A DNA stretch of 64,000 bases from Guyanagaster necrorhizus (lineage: Eukaryota; Basidiomycota; Agaricomycetes; Agaricales; Physalacriaceae). The notes under the pieces were generated by a model that had not been told where the DNA came from, ran no database searches, and worked only from the letters and a program-made list of their open reading frames with translations. The stretch covers positions 873,588 to 937,587 of the forward strand of contig NW_025064888.1 in assembly GCF_019112545.1 (NCBI RefSeq), read 5' to 3'. Positions 1 through 12,775 of the stretch are shown in pieces. The position numbers and the translations under genes are program-made. The first letter of the stretch is position 1; every line of letters starts with the position of its first letter.

Positions 1-334
1 AGGAATCTGGGCGAATCGGTCGGCGGAAGATGTCCTCGAGGGTTCCATGGTCGTCAGTAAGGTGGTATCGTGAGTGAAGCCTAAAAAGAAAGGTGTCGCA
101 AACGGCACCGCCATCGCTTTTGCTCTTACCAATGCCTACCATCTTCGTCGACGTGCAGTAATTGTATGTCACTGTGTACAGGTTGGTGCAATTGGCAAAA
201 GTAAGGTCAGCCTCGAGATTGGACATGAAATGGTCGAGGCCTGGGTTGAGGAATGCCCATGTCTCCTTCAAGTCCGCCGTCTTGGGAGGAATCTGGGCGA
301 ATCGGTCGGCTGAAGATGTCATCGAGGGCTCCAT
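1..334 (-). CDS. Tandem cullin N-terminal module gene (partial, CUL1 exon-1 paralogue)
   Basis: Partial gene, likely join(<1..80,130..334) on the minus strand. The first exon starts at the ATG at 334 and gives a cullin N terminus close to exon 1 of the CUL1 gene at 20.3-23.0 kb; both share TSSADRFA, a WAFL..PG.DH segment and LYT.TYNYCTS. A good GT..AG intron (81-129, 49 nt) follows. The next exon enters a second copy of the same start (ATG codon at 48), in frame. Unit spacing is 286 bp; minus the 49-nt intron this leaves 237 nt, exactly 79 codons. The unspliced frame is also open to the window edge. In known cullins this N-terminal helix binds Skp1 or another adaptor. A repeat protein of such modules without the catalytic C-terminal half is inferred. 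The alternative is an array of truncated duplicates. CpG content is normal, unlike the repeats that start near 530. Confidence 0.6.
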   Translation of the reverse strand, partial: MEPSMTSSADRFAQIPPKTADLKETWAFLNPGLDHFMSNLEADLTFANCTNLYTVTYNYCTSTKMVGIGKSKSDGGAVCDTFLFRLHSRYHLTDDHGTLEDIFRRPIRPDS

Positions 335-397
335 GGTCGTCAGCAAGGTGGTATCGTGACATCAGGAAAAATTCACGAAGCTATGTATAAGTGTTGC

Positions 398-407
398 CTA
401 TATATAG
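398..407 (-). promoter_or_regulatory. TATA-like box upstream of the cullin-module gene
   Basis: The palindrome CTATATATAG lies 64-73 bp upstream of the ATG at 334, a reasonable place for a core promoter of the minus-strand gene. The sequence is palindromic, so orientation is not proven. Confidence 0.35.
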
Positions 408-529
408 CTGTCGTAGCCCCGTAGTCAAGTATCCCTTAACGTAACACCCGTAACACTCCTGCAAGTGCTACGTAGCGCAATGTAGCATCCCCATAATTTG
501 CATGTGAGGGCTACATAGCAGTACAATAC

Positions 530-2790
530 ATATATACAACACTGGTACTGTGTTTATATGTACAACTCAGTATTCATTTGTACCATAATGATCATCGAGA
601 GATACAGCTCTGAAATGCATTCCAAATGTATATATTATGGTCATCTAACAAATATTTGTTCTACTCCCCTACCACTGCATCACATCCATTTTCATTATCA
701 GACTCAACTTCAATGTCAGTCTCACCAGTTTGACCTTGTAGATCAGCAATAAGTCACTCCTTCTCTGCATCATCAATGAACTCATCACCCATCTGCTTGG
801 GCTGCACATCTGCATGTGTTCTGATAAGTAATGTGGTCAGCATAGAGCAACTTTGCAAAGAGGCATAGAAAGTTCACCTTCCTTTCATAGCCCAGAGTTG
901 ACAAATGTTTCCTGTAACCTTTACATCTCCTAAATACCATACTTTGATGTCTTTTAGGTGAGCAAGATACTGAGGAGTTTGAATGGCATCATTGAGCTTC
1001 TGTGCTTTAAAAGTGCCATCTGCCCATTCCTCAATGCAATGCTCTAACTAGCAGAAGAAAGTCAGTAATAAAATATCACTGAACATAGGCAGAACTTACT
1101 ATAGTCACAACAAGCACAACTATTTCTGGTTTATGCAATCAAAATCCTCCTCCCAAATAATCCCAGGTGCCTTGTGGTGACCAAAAAAGTGTTTGGTAAT
1201 CACCAATGGGATAATCTTGTTTTTGAATCTGCATCAGAGGACCTTCAGCTCCTGCAGAGCAATTCAGTAAGCTGGACAAGGTATAAGCTCACACATACCT
1301 TGCATGTGAATGTCCCACATGTCACTAATATCACATACTTCTTATTTTGCTCAATCATTGCTTTCTTGCCAGAAACAACAAAGCCATAAGTAGCTATGAC
1401 TAGAGACTTCATGTCCATCTTTATTGCTCTTTGGACATGTGCTGATTGTCACTTAATCTAGCATTGATAAGGTCAGAGGTTTGCTCAGCTTCAAGCTGAG
1501 AAGAATAGCATACTATAGTCTTCATAACCTTAGTGAGCTCATAAACCTCTCCAAATTCTTCAAAAGCTTCATTCCACAACTTCCACAACCATATACATCC
1601 AACCTCAGTGTCTGGGTACCCATTGACAGTGTAAATGCATTGCTTCCATTCTTTACAGATTTAGTAAAGAATTTGATATGCTTTTTCATCATAGTCACAT
1701 TGATTGATGCTTTTTGTACCATTGGCAACCTTGGCAGTGCAAGGCTTCTTCATGTCAGAAGAGAGGTCAGAGTCAGATCAAGAAACCAGTGAAGGGCTGT
1801 GAGGTCACTTATTTCCTACTACATGAGGTGAGTTGTCAGACATTAGTAGGTTTGCCTCCAGTGGTGGTTCAATAGCAGCCACCTCATGAACTGAGTCTGA
1901 TGTAGCATCATTATTAGTATCAGAAAGAGAATCTGAATCACCAGAAAGAGGAGATGATTGCAGATAGCTAATATAATAGATAGAACTTGATCTGAAGTCA
2001 ATGTGAGGAATATCTGGATCTGATGTATCAAGAGCAGGCAATGACTCAGAGGCCATAATTAGAGTGAGTCCTTTTTGGTGAAGTTGTCTGGGTGGCATTA
2101 AAATAATCCCCTTCAACTGAATCTTTGATAAAAACTGAGTATAGTTTTCTTTATAGAAGATTGTATAGTGATAACACTCATAGAAGATGAGAACTCCAAT
2201 GTGCCACCTATATTATTGTCATCTTTGCTTTCCACATCAGATAGCCAGCAGCTGTTGTGACCACAGATATACTCTTTCACATAATTTTCTCAGAGGCACT
2301 CTAGAGAAATGTCAATAGGATAAAAGAGGCTAAATATCACACACTATTAGTTTTATTATTAAGAGCTTGCTTTTGCTGAAGCTCAAGATTTTTCTTTTGG
2401 GGATTTTCAATAACTGTCTGAAGCTTCTTGTTCTCAGTATTTGTAGCATTTTGATTTGGACAAATACACAGTGAGATACACACAATCAGAGTAGAGTAGT
2501 GAAAACACACACTAAGATCAGCCTGTTTCTTTTTAGGCTTGCTTAGTCACTTGTCTCATACATGTGAGCTGGAGATACTGGTTTTAATGGCTTGACAAGG
2601 TATTGTAAATTATTGATAGTAGTGGAAAGATGGTGGTAAAAAAAAGATGATAAAATTTGAAAAAAACAAAAAAATTTTTAAACATATGTTTGAGATAATG
2701 TGATTTGAGCTGCTTACCTGTATACTTTACTGTTATTGTAATTACTTTTCTTGCTACTGTCCAGCTACCATAGTGCACTCCATCTTCAAA
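530..2790. other. CpG-poor repeat-like DNA, no gene recognised
   Basis: CpG nearly disappears from about 530 onward, as in the surrounding transposons. The only open frames are short and broken. A minus-strand frame at 1805-2116 encodes a serine/aspartate-rich peptide, and frames at 1481-1792 give no recognisable domain. It is probably a decayed transposon, perhaps the upstream part of the adjacent Plavaka element, but I see no diagnostic motif. Confidence 0.5.
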
Positions 2791-4795
2791 TGCCAGATCT
2801 GATTTAGAATGCCACTACTCTCAAACCAGTTGTGGCTCTGAGTTTGATAAAAGACTAAGAAGAGCTGTCAAAGCCTCTAAACAGAAATGCAATGTCTCCT
2901 CAGACCCACCAGCAACTAAAACTTCAAGCCTACCATCTTTTAGCTCATCTTCAGATTTTGAACCTTTGTCTGGATATATCATTAGAGAGCTTCATGCTTT
3001 TCCAGATTTAGACAGAAATATTTCACTATCAAAGAAGACTCATGTCAAAGACATTGAAGATAAAGATGATATTGTGGGATCACCAGAATGTTATATTAAA
3101 GACTTTTCTTGGCTTGCTGGTGATTTGATTCTTGAGCATGAAAAATTACCTTTATTTTTTGAATGTTTTTAATATCAGAAGATTCAGAATAATAAGGCAA
3201 TTTGAGCACCTTTCAGTTTCAGAGATGAGTGAGAGCTTACCAGATGGCTAATGCATGCTAGTATTAGTCAAAAGAAGATTGACATATTTCTAAAGTTGAA
3301 AAGTGTATGTATCTTTGATTTTTTTCACTTGAGCAGAACTTGAATGCTTTTTAGATTAAAAATAATGTCAATTCAAACTTCAGCAATAAAAGAAAGCTAT
3401 TTCAAATTATTGATAAGCTTTCCACTGATCCTGAATAGGCATGTGAAGCCTTTAGGATTTATAAAGACTTACTTGATGATGAGAATAAACTACAAATAGA
3501 GGGTATTAAGCTTTGAAAGCATGATCTAGTTGCTTGTATTCAAAAACTTATCAGTGATGCTCAGTTCAAGGAACATATGCACTATGCACTGAATGAATCT
3601 ACACAGACAATACAGATACAGTGAGATGGAAACAGCAGACTAGTAGTGGAAAATCCAGATATATCTTTCTATCTTCATATTAAAAGAGATATTAATAATA
3701 GAATAAAAACTCTTATTGAAAGATGTAATAATTGCTCTAGTGATTATTGCCTCTCATAAAATGCAGCTTTCATGGTTTAGTAGTGATAAGTCAGTGTAGC
3801 CTGTGTATTTAACAATTGGAAATATTAATAAGAACATTAAGTGAAAACCTTCTGAGCATGCAATTATATTGATAGGATATTTATCTATCAGTAAACTAGA
3901 GTGCTTCTCAAAAAAACAGTGGTCAGTTGAGTTTTACCAGCTGTTTCATATTTGTATGCACTTACTTTTTGAGCTATTGATCCAGGCTAGAAAGAATGGA
4001 GTAAAGATGCTGTGCACTGATGGTTAGATCAGATTCATCTACTCAATTTTAGCTGCATATATTATAGATTACTCAGAGCAGTGCTTGGTTGGATGCTCAA
4101 TAGAGAATTGATGCTCAAAATGCAAGGCAAAAGCTGATGAACTTGAAGATTCTATGTGCTTACTTATGCATAATACAAAGAAAATAGTTAAGATTCTGAA
4201 GCAGACATCAGCTGAGTTAGAATCACAAGAATTTATAAATTGGGATCTATAGCTAGTCAATTCAAAATGGATTGACTTACCCTATTGTAACATATTCCAA
4301 TGCTTCACTTCTGATATCCCACCAACTATACAAAGGGGTCTTCAAAGATCATATTATCAAATAAGCAACAGCTGCAGTGAACATTGATGGATCTGAGTAT
4401 CAGACAGATGGACTGCAAAAAGCTGAAGTGGATTGTCACTTTTGAGTCATGACATGACATCTAAGTCTTTGACATTTCAAGAAAGAGATATCATTAATTT
4501 CACAGTAGACAGATAATAAATATAAGAATATAGAGAAAGTATTTCTAGCTATTATAGCTGGATATGCAGATGAGGAGATGGCAAAATGCATTAGAGCAGT
4601 TGTTAACTTCATATACTATACATACTATAAAGAGTATACAACTGAGTTATTGAAAAAACTGGAAGATTTGTGGTATACCTTTTATAAATATAAAATCTTT
4701 ATTGACCAGAGAATATGTGATTACTTCAATATTCTAAAAATTCATTTCATACACCACTATACTTCAATGATATACTCACATGGCTCTACAGGTGG
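2790..4795 (+). mobile_element. Decayed Plavaka-type (KDZ) transposase remnant
   Basis: Pieces of one plus-strand transposase can be read across many stops. Around 3800 there is PVYLTIGNI followed by a KPS..A.ILIGYL stretch. Around 4050-4130 comes an ILAAYI.DY.EQCLVG segment followed by a C..C pair. Around 4640-4790 a LHF/HYT-type C-terminal part ends in HHYTSMIYSHGS. The order and spacing match fungal Plavaka transposases (Kyakuja-Dileera-Zisupton superfamily) as I know them. Stops are mostly TGA and TAG, consistent with CGA to TGA and TGG to TAG/TGA decay. The frame is cut at 4796 by a Gypsy LTR. No terminal inverted repeats were found. It is not functional. Confidence 0.6.
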
Positions 4796-5196
4796 TGTCA
4801 TGATTTTAGCCCCTAAATCATGCCTAGCTGCTTTGGCTTGTGACTTGATCAGAAACTGATCATGCTCAGCTGTTTTGGCTAGGTTTGAGGCACTGAGATA
4901 TAAGCTTGGTGTCTGATCACCAAGACTTTTTTATACAGTATATAAGTCAGTAGCATACAGAGATATGTCTCAGTTTCAAGCTAAGGTCAGTATACCAATC
5001 AAACTCCTAAACTCTTAGTGTGACTATCACTTCAGTATTAACACTGACAGTCATAGCCTATCAACCTCTATATATCTCTCTCCTATTCATCATTCTAAAC
5101 ATTCTTATCCTCATCCTTCTGCTTTAGCTTTAGTTAGTGTTGGACTTCAGCTATTGCAGTGCATTGTATTTGTGATTGTTTGATTGTCACCTGATA
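4796..5196 (+). repeat. Gypsy 5' LTR (family A)
   Basis: It starts with TGTCATGATTTTAG and contains a TATATAAG promoter box near 4940. It is followed by a TTTAGCTTAAAA segment that matches the sequence just inside the LTRs at 45,177 and 63,447, which suggests a shared primer-binding region. The 3' limit is taken from that match. It sits directly in the Plavaka reading frame. Confidence 0.6.
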
Positions 5197-6119
5197 TTTA
5201 GCTTAAAACTCTTCATGCTCTGATCTGAAGATCTTTGACTCAGAACAACTTTTAAGAACATATCAAAAAGACAACTCCATCACTCTCACAGGCACATGCC
5301 TGACAATTTTTATAATTGATTTTATTTCTTACAATGTTATATGGATTCTATAAAGAAGAGAGTGATGAAGGATGGAACTGAAAGAGTGGAGAATCCAGCA
5401 GCAAATAGCTGCAACCTACAATGTCATCTGATCAGCTCTCTACACACTCTCAAATTGAGAGAAGGTCTATCTCAGACAATACAATCCAACCTCTAGCATT
5501 ATTCCTTAAAGGAATGGCCAGAAATTCCAGCCTCTCAATTATCAAGAAGGACATCATCAAAGAACCCATTCACTAGTTCTATGCATACAGCATGAAGAGG
5601 ACAGAGCTCCATTTCTTTGAAATAACAGATGACAATCCTTAAAGAGGATACTGGTATATCACAGAGTGCTGACAAGAAGTGGCAAGAGGATCTGAGAGCA
5701 CACTACTGATGGTTGAGATATACTCAGATGGCTGATGCACAGTGGGTAGCCTTGGAGGAAGAAGGAAGATATATCTGTATGGCTCTATTCAGTCAGCAGT
5801 TTGTTGATGAGATGTGGGTATATACATGTACACAAGAGGCTATCAAAGTCAAGAAAGAAGAACTGCACTCTGAAGTGGCAGTCCTTATATATTACTACTC
5901 TGAATGCCATCTCAGCCACCATCTACTATAGAGAGCTGACATAGCTGAAATAGCCAAAACCTTTTCTATGAGTATTCTGCATCATTACTACCATTCTCAA
6001 GTGGCTTGTTTGCTAGTGCTAGACTAAAAGATGCTTCAGCAGAATCTGTTACTTTCACAGTATCAGCTCTATCAATAGCATTATTGCCATAGGAACCACA
6101 TTATAATAGATGACTATGA

Positions 6120-7037
6120 TCATTGCTTCAACCCCAGAACTCAGTTTTGCCACCATCTCTAAGTGAACCATGATCTGACACTCCACCTCCTTGGCAGTCT
6201 GAGAGTATGGATTCATGAGGCAATTTTAAACCCACAATTGTGAAGAAACTATTGGCATTTGAAGGCAAGAGCTTAGACTTCAACCAGTTTTTCAACCAGT
6301 GTAAAGCATATTTTAAGGTCCATAGCATATATTTTGCTATAAGTGCTAGTGAATTCATCCCACATTAAGTTATCTTCTGCTTGTCAAGGTTTGAAAACAA
6401 GATATGTGAGTGGTGGAACCACCAGGAATCTCATCTCCATGATTGACTCACTGGACATTAGTGGTATTCATCCTATTCTGATTTCAAGCATGCAGTGATT
6501 AGCTAATTTAAAGAGGATGCAGAAATGAAACTACAACAAATCAAGTGGAGAGTACTGAGACAAGCCAACTATAAGGATGCTAAAGTGTTCTTCCAGGAGT
6601 TTGAGAAACTGGCATACCAGATAGGGAAATTGAAAGATAGGTCAGCTATAGTAGAGCAGATGAAGAATGCAATCTGCATCAACATCAAGAACATGATTAC
6701 ATCAGAGAGTAATAATATTTTAACCACCTATGATGAATAGAAGTGCCAAGTCCTGCAGATAGACTATAACTATCATGTCAATGTTGTGGAAGGGAATAGC
6801 CATACTGCAAAAGTAGGAGGTACTAAGATAAGTGTGACTGGATCATTCCAGAAGAGATCTGCACCAACAGAGAGTGATAAAAAGACCCCAATTGGTGTAA
6901 CATATGGAGGAATAGGGCAGCCAATAGATATAAATACCCTTCATAAAGAGAGAAGATGTTTCAATTGTAGAGAGAAGGGACATATGCTTTATACTTGCTC
7001 AAAACCCCATTATCCACATACTTCATCTATCACTTAA
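6120..7037 (+). pseudogene. Gypsy gag remnant with CCHC zinc knuckle
   Basis: The capsid-like region is broken by stops. An open piece at 6525-6740 (an F.QEFEKLAYQIG-like stretch) resembles Gypsy gag, and another at 6786-7037 carries CFNCREKGHMLYTC, a canonical C-x2-C-x4-H-x4-C zinc knuckle at 6957-6998. Such knuckles bind the element RNA during particle assembly. The protein cannot be made as it stands. Confidence 0.7.
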
Positions 7038-8479
7038 GACACTTCAAAAGCAAATGACACAGTAGTGTCTCAAAAGGATTTGGGAGATAAAGTTTTCTGA
7101 TAAAAAATAGTTGGAACTTAGTAAGATATACCAAGAAGAACAAGCTGCCAAAAGAATGCAGGATGAATTGAACAAAGCAAAGATGGTTAAACCTCAGGAG
7201 AGTTTTGGAAAGTAGTCTCTCAATGCATATACAGGCAGACTACTAATATTATCTTAAATATGTGAGAAGACAGTGCTAATACAGTGTCTTTCCACTCAGA
7301 CACTGTACTTACTGATACTAAACAAGTTTTTGTAGATTTCAACAATACTTACTTTATCACTCACTATTAAAGAAACCAGTATGCAACTAGAGACCTCATC
7401 TGACAAGGAGATAGTCAAGAACTCAAGTGCCCATGAGAAGGGCCAAACAGAGTGAGCAACACTCCATAAAGAACTACAAACTAATGAGTGATCACCAAAG
7501 GATTGGACACCAAAGATCCTGTCTCCAATTCAGTGCACTCTATCAGTCACAGTAGAGAGAGGATCAGATAAAGAGGATAGCATATCATACCAACTGATCC
7601 AGAAACAAAAGATGTCTGAACAGTGCAGAGCCTCCAAGAGGAAGCTCTAGTCTAAACAGACTGTCAAGTATCTGAAGAAAGAGCATTCTATTATAAGTGG
7701 CATCAAGCTAATTGAATGGCAGAAGCCTGGCACAGCTGCCTGGGTATTACATGCATTAGAGGAGTCAGAAGACCTCATTGCACTAGCAGTGTTAAAAGGA
7801 TGGATTCATTCAAAGAGGCTGATCAACAACCTTAGAGAGATCAACACAGAAGAAGTACTATGGGCAATAGAAGAGTTATATTGACTCAAGAAATACATCC
7901 AAGAAGGAAAAGAGAGTGATGAGACTATCATCCACATACAACTGAAGACATTAGACACCCACCAAGTGGTTAGCATTATGGCACTTTTAGAGAGTGGCTG
8001 TATGGGCAGCTTTATTGATAAAAACTTTGTTAGAAAGAGTGGATTTAATACAAGAAAGATTGTCAGGCTCATTTCAGTCTACAATGCTGATAAAATGCTT
8101 AATGCAGGAGGCTTTATATCAGAGTACTATGAACTCTGAATAGCTACAGGTGATGGGCATGTTGAATGAATTGACTTTGCTGTCACTCATCTTCATAACC
8201 AAGAAGTATTTCTAGAGTATGATTGGCTCAAAAAACATAATCCATGAGTGAATTGAAAAAGTAGAGAAGTCATTTTTGATAAATCCACTTGCACCAGACA
8301 GCAGTGGATATATTCTGATCAGGATCAACCAGAAAAGATGATCTGAGGAGAACTGGATGAGAGAGACCACCTGCTGATGGTAGACTTTCAGCCTGCTATA
8401 GAGATGCAGGCAATAGGAACTATATCCAATGAATTGGCAGCCAATGCTTAAGCAGAAAAGCTAAGGAAATTCTTCAAAG

Positions 8480-10790
8480 AAATGGTCTCTGAATATTATA
8501 GAGACTATTATGATATCTTTAGTAAGAAAAACTTTGATGAATTACCACCACAAAAGCCTTGGGATTATGCAATTGAGCTAGTCTCTGATGCCAACATTAA
8601 TCTGGACTGCAAAGTGTACTCACTTGAATGGGCAGAACAAAAAAAATTAGACAAGTTTCTTGATGAGAACTTGACCAGTGGGAGAATCTGAGTATTCAAG
8701 TCCTCCATGGTTTCACCCTTCTTTTTTGTCAAAAAGAAGGATAGAAAACTGAGACCTGTACAGAATTATCAGAAATTGAATGATCTGACAATCAAAAATT
8801 GATACTCACTCTCACTCATTTCAGAATTCATCAATAAACTATTAGGTGCCTGGTATTTCACCAAGCTGGATGTACAATAGAGATATAATAATATTCAGAT
8901 CAAAGAAGGAGATGAGTGGAAGGCTGCATTTCAAACTAACTGAAGGCTGTTTGAGCCACTGGTAATGTTTTTTGAGCTCACAAATTCACCTGCCATGTTT
9001 CAGACTATGATGAATGATATATTATGAGATCTAATCATCCAAGAAAAGATCACCATCTACTTAAATAATATAATGATCTTCTCAAAAATTCTTTAGGAAC
9101 ATCACAAAATTATGCAGCAAGTACTGCAGATACTACAAGAGAACAAGTTGTATCTCAAATCAGAAAAATGCAAATTTGAAACCCTTGAAACAGGGTATCT
9201 CAGCCTCATCATCTCAGAAGAAAGGCTACAAATGAACCCAGTGAAAACAATAGAAGTATGAGAATGACTGACATCTAAAAAATGAGAATTGCAATCGTTT
9301 TTAGAATTTGCAAACTTCTATTGATGCTTTATTGAAGGCTATAGCAAGATCATCTTACCACTGATCAAAATCACTGGAAAAGCTGAGTGGAAGTGGAGTG
9401 ATATGCAGAAACAGGCATTTTAAGAGATCAAACACTAGATCTGCTCAAATCCAATTCTGGCTATACCAGTTGATAATAGAAGATTCAAGATGGAAGCTGA
9501 TGCATTAGAAGTGGCTCTTGAAGCCATTCTCGGTCAGGAGCAGAGTGGACAATGGTGATTTATAGCTTATTTGTCTAAAGCATTATTTATAACTGAATGC
9601 AATTATGAAATCTATGACAAAGAGTTACTGACTATCATGACCACTTTAGATGAATAGCACTATTACCTCATGGATGCCAAGTATGATTTTAAAATCTGGA
9701 CAGACTATCAGAACCTCCAGTATTTCAAAAAACCACAGAAGCTAAACCACAGACAAGTATGCTAGGTGACAGAGCTGGTTGAATATCATTTTACACTTCA
9801 CCACAAACCTGGTACTGCTAATAAGAAGGCAGACCTACTCAGTCAATGAGCTGACTATGATCAGAGGGGAAATAACAATGAGGAAATTGTCATTCTTAAG
9901 CCAGAGCTATTCTATGCAAATGCAATGATTTTTCCCACAGCTTCAGAAATCCTGAAGAAGGTTTGCTGAGAGAAGAAATCAGTGGAGAAGATGGTACAGC
10001 TGGCATTTGATAAGGAGGAGGATGGATAGACTCTTGAAGAGGAGGTGTGCTATTTTTATGACTGACTGTACATCTCTGCCAACAAAAAGCTATATGAGAA
10101 AATTATTGCAATATGCCATGATCATGCAACAGGAGGTCATTCAGGAATTGCAAGACACAAAAAACTGACCACATGCAATTATTGGTAGCCTGGGCTCAGG
10201 CAGACAGTGAAAGCATATGTCAAAAAATATGAGACATGTCAGAGAGTGAAATCAAACACTCAGCAGCAAGCAGCACCATTATACCTCAATGAGATCCCTT
10301 CTGACAAGTGGAAGATAATCTTAGTCAACATGATAGGGCCTCTTTCTGAGTCCAAGAGGTATGATACTGTCTTAATAGTGGTAGATCAATTTTCCAAAGA
10401 ACTAATCTCAATGGTGACAAACACAAGTTTGAATGCTGAAGGCTGAGCATATTTGTTCTAAGATCATGTGTATGCTTATTATAGACTTTCAGACAAGATA
10501 ATCTCAGATCATAGCCCACAGTTTATAATGCAGTTCATCAAAAAACTTTACAAGTTGCTTGGAATCACTGGAAACCTCTCTACTGCATACTATTCTCAGA
10601 CTGATAGACAGACAGAGTGAGTCAATCAAGAAATTGAAAAGTACCTCAAGATTTTCATAAACCACCAGCAAGATAACTGGGTGGAATGGCTCTCAATAGC
10701 AGGGTTTGCCTATAATAACTATAAAAATTTCTTGACAGGCTACAGCCTATTCTATATAAATACTGAGATGAACCTCTCATAAAGGGAAAG
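8480..10790 (+). pseudogene. Gypsy pol remnant, first copy (RT, RNase H, integrase)
   Basis: The RT segment has the KLDV..RYNN.QIKEGDEWKAAF block, typical of Gypsy RT, at about 8860-8935, followed by FEPLVMFF and an ATF-like motif. RNase H follows, then an integrase zinc region (H..TGGHSG...CNYYW) and an integrase core start (VNMIGPLSES, VVDQFSKELI) near 10,310-10,410. TGA stands at positions where arginine CGA is expected and TAG where tryptophan is expected, so decay is by C-to-T/G-to-A transitions. The copy stops near 10,790, before the integrase C terminus. Confidence 0.75.
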
Positions 10791-10809
10791 CCAAGTACCT
10801 CAATAATTT

Positions 10810-12470
10810 CAAAATATAGACAGATTACCAAAACCTCCAGTATTTCAAAAAGCTATAAAAACTGAATCATCAATAGGCACAATAGGTGACAGAACTAGCA
10901 GAATACTATTTTAGCCTCTATCACAAATCTGGCACTGCTAACAAGAAGACAGATCTGCTCAGTAAAAGGGTAGATCATGATTAAGGAGAAAGTGATAATG
11001 AGAAGATGATAGTGCTCAAGCCAGAGATGTTTTATATAAATGCCATGATCTTCTCAACAGCCTCAGAAATCCTGAAAAAGATTTAAAGGGAGAGGAAGTC
11101 TATGAAATGTTCAGTACAACTGACCCTCAACAGTAAGAAGACAGGATGAACTCTTGAGGAGGAGGTAGAGGTACTCTACTTCCATGACCAATTATACATT
11201 TCCACTAACAAGTTATGGAGAGAAATCATAGCCACTTGTCATGATCACCTGACTGCAGAGCAGTTAGAAGTTGCAAAAACACAGGAGCTGGTTACCTGCA
11301 ACTATTGGTGGCCTAATCTCTGAAAATTGATGGAAGCATATGTCAAAGAGTGCAAAACATGTCAAAGGACCAAAACTAGCACTCAGAAATGAGCAGCACT
11401 ATTACACCCCAATGAGATCTCTTCAGACAAGTGAAAAGTGATCTCTATAGACATGATCAGCTTTCTTCCTGAGTCAAAAGAATATGATGCTATTCTATCT
11501 ATTATAGATCAATTCTCTAAAGAACTTATTCCTATTGCCACCAACATGAACCTGAATGCAGAAGAATGGGCATGCCTTTTCTGAGACTATGTATATGTCC
11601 ATGATAGTCTTCCAGACAAGATCATCTCAAACTATGGCCCATAATTTGTTTTTCAGTTTATAAAGGAACTATACAAGTTGCTTGGAATTACCAGGAATCT
11701 ATTAATAGCATACAATTCTCAAATGGATAGACAGACTGAAAGGGTCAATCAGGAGATTGAAACATATTTATGGATATTCATCAATCATAAGCAGAATAAT
11801 TGAATAGAATGGTTACTATTAGCAGGATTTGCTCACAACAACTGAGAAAATTCAGCCACAGACTTTAGCCTATTCTTTGTCAACACTAGCATACACTCAA
11901 ATACCAGGATGAACCTCTTATGAAGGGACAGTCAAGTACCCTGAGCAAAAGACTTTGCTACTGACATGAAAAAAGTTCATGATAAGGCAGAATGAGTGCT
12001 TCTCAAAGCTGCCAATTCTATGAAAAAACAGTATAATGAGAAATGGTCACAGGCTAAAGAATATCAACCAGAAGATCAGATCATGCTAGATATGAAGAAT
12101 CTGAAAACTGACAGGATAATGAAAAAGTCAGACAATAAGTATGAAGAGCCTATTAAGGTCACAAAGAAAGTAGGTAATGAGACATATGAACTATCTATCC
12201 TGAAGACCTGGAAAGTCCATCCAGTCTTCAATAAAGTTTTACTCAAACTATTCTAATAAGCAGAATTCTCCAACCAACAGAAACCACCACCATCCAAACC
12301 AGTAGTGGTTGGCAATAAAGGTGAGTATGAGATCAATGCTATTTTTGATGATAAGGTCTGATATAGGAAACAATAGTTTTTAGTCCACTTCAAAGGATAC
12401 AGCAATGAAGAAAACTGCTGGTATGCCAAAAAAGACCTCTTCCATGCTAAAAAGCTTATTGCCAAGTATC
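10810..12470 (+). pseudogene. Gypsy pol remnant, second copy (RNase H end, integrase, chromodomain)
   Basis: It starts again with the same RNase H block found at about 9710 (DYQNLQYFKK-like), runs through the zinc region and integrase core a second time (IDQFSKELIPIAT near 11,505) and reaches the integrase C-terminal part, which is open at 11996-12256. A chromodomain-like segment (EYEINAI...FLVHFKGYSNEENCW) lies at about 12,325-12,425; chromodomains direct chromovirus integration to marked chromatin. Stops are frequent. Confidence 0.7.
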
Positions 12471-12775
12471 AAGCAAGCTAAAGCTCACTGGCAGTTGTCA
12501 ACTTTGCTCTACTGGAATGATCCATGTTCAACAAGTCAGACTATATCTGAACATAGAAATTATCTTTTCAGAAAAACCAACATCTGTTTAAAAAAAAAAA
12601 CTGTATATATGGCAGGAGAAAAATGAACTACCAGCCAGAACCTTTATAGACCAAGCCCATTTTCTGAATCAAACAAATAATATCTTCACTGAAATTAATA
12701 AAAAAGATAAAGCATAGACTCTTTTTCCTGAGCTGCTTTAAGCAGTTAAGGATAACTGCCTTGAGAAGAGAGTAA

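Noticed and set aside
9961..9970. CRISPR-like or prokaryotic features
   Set aside because: No direct-repeat arrays, ribosome binding sites or operons anywhere; gene structure is fungal throughout.
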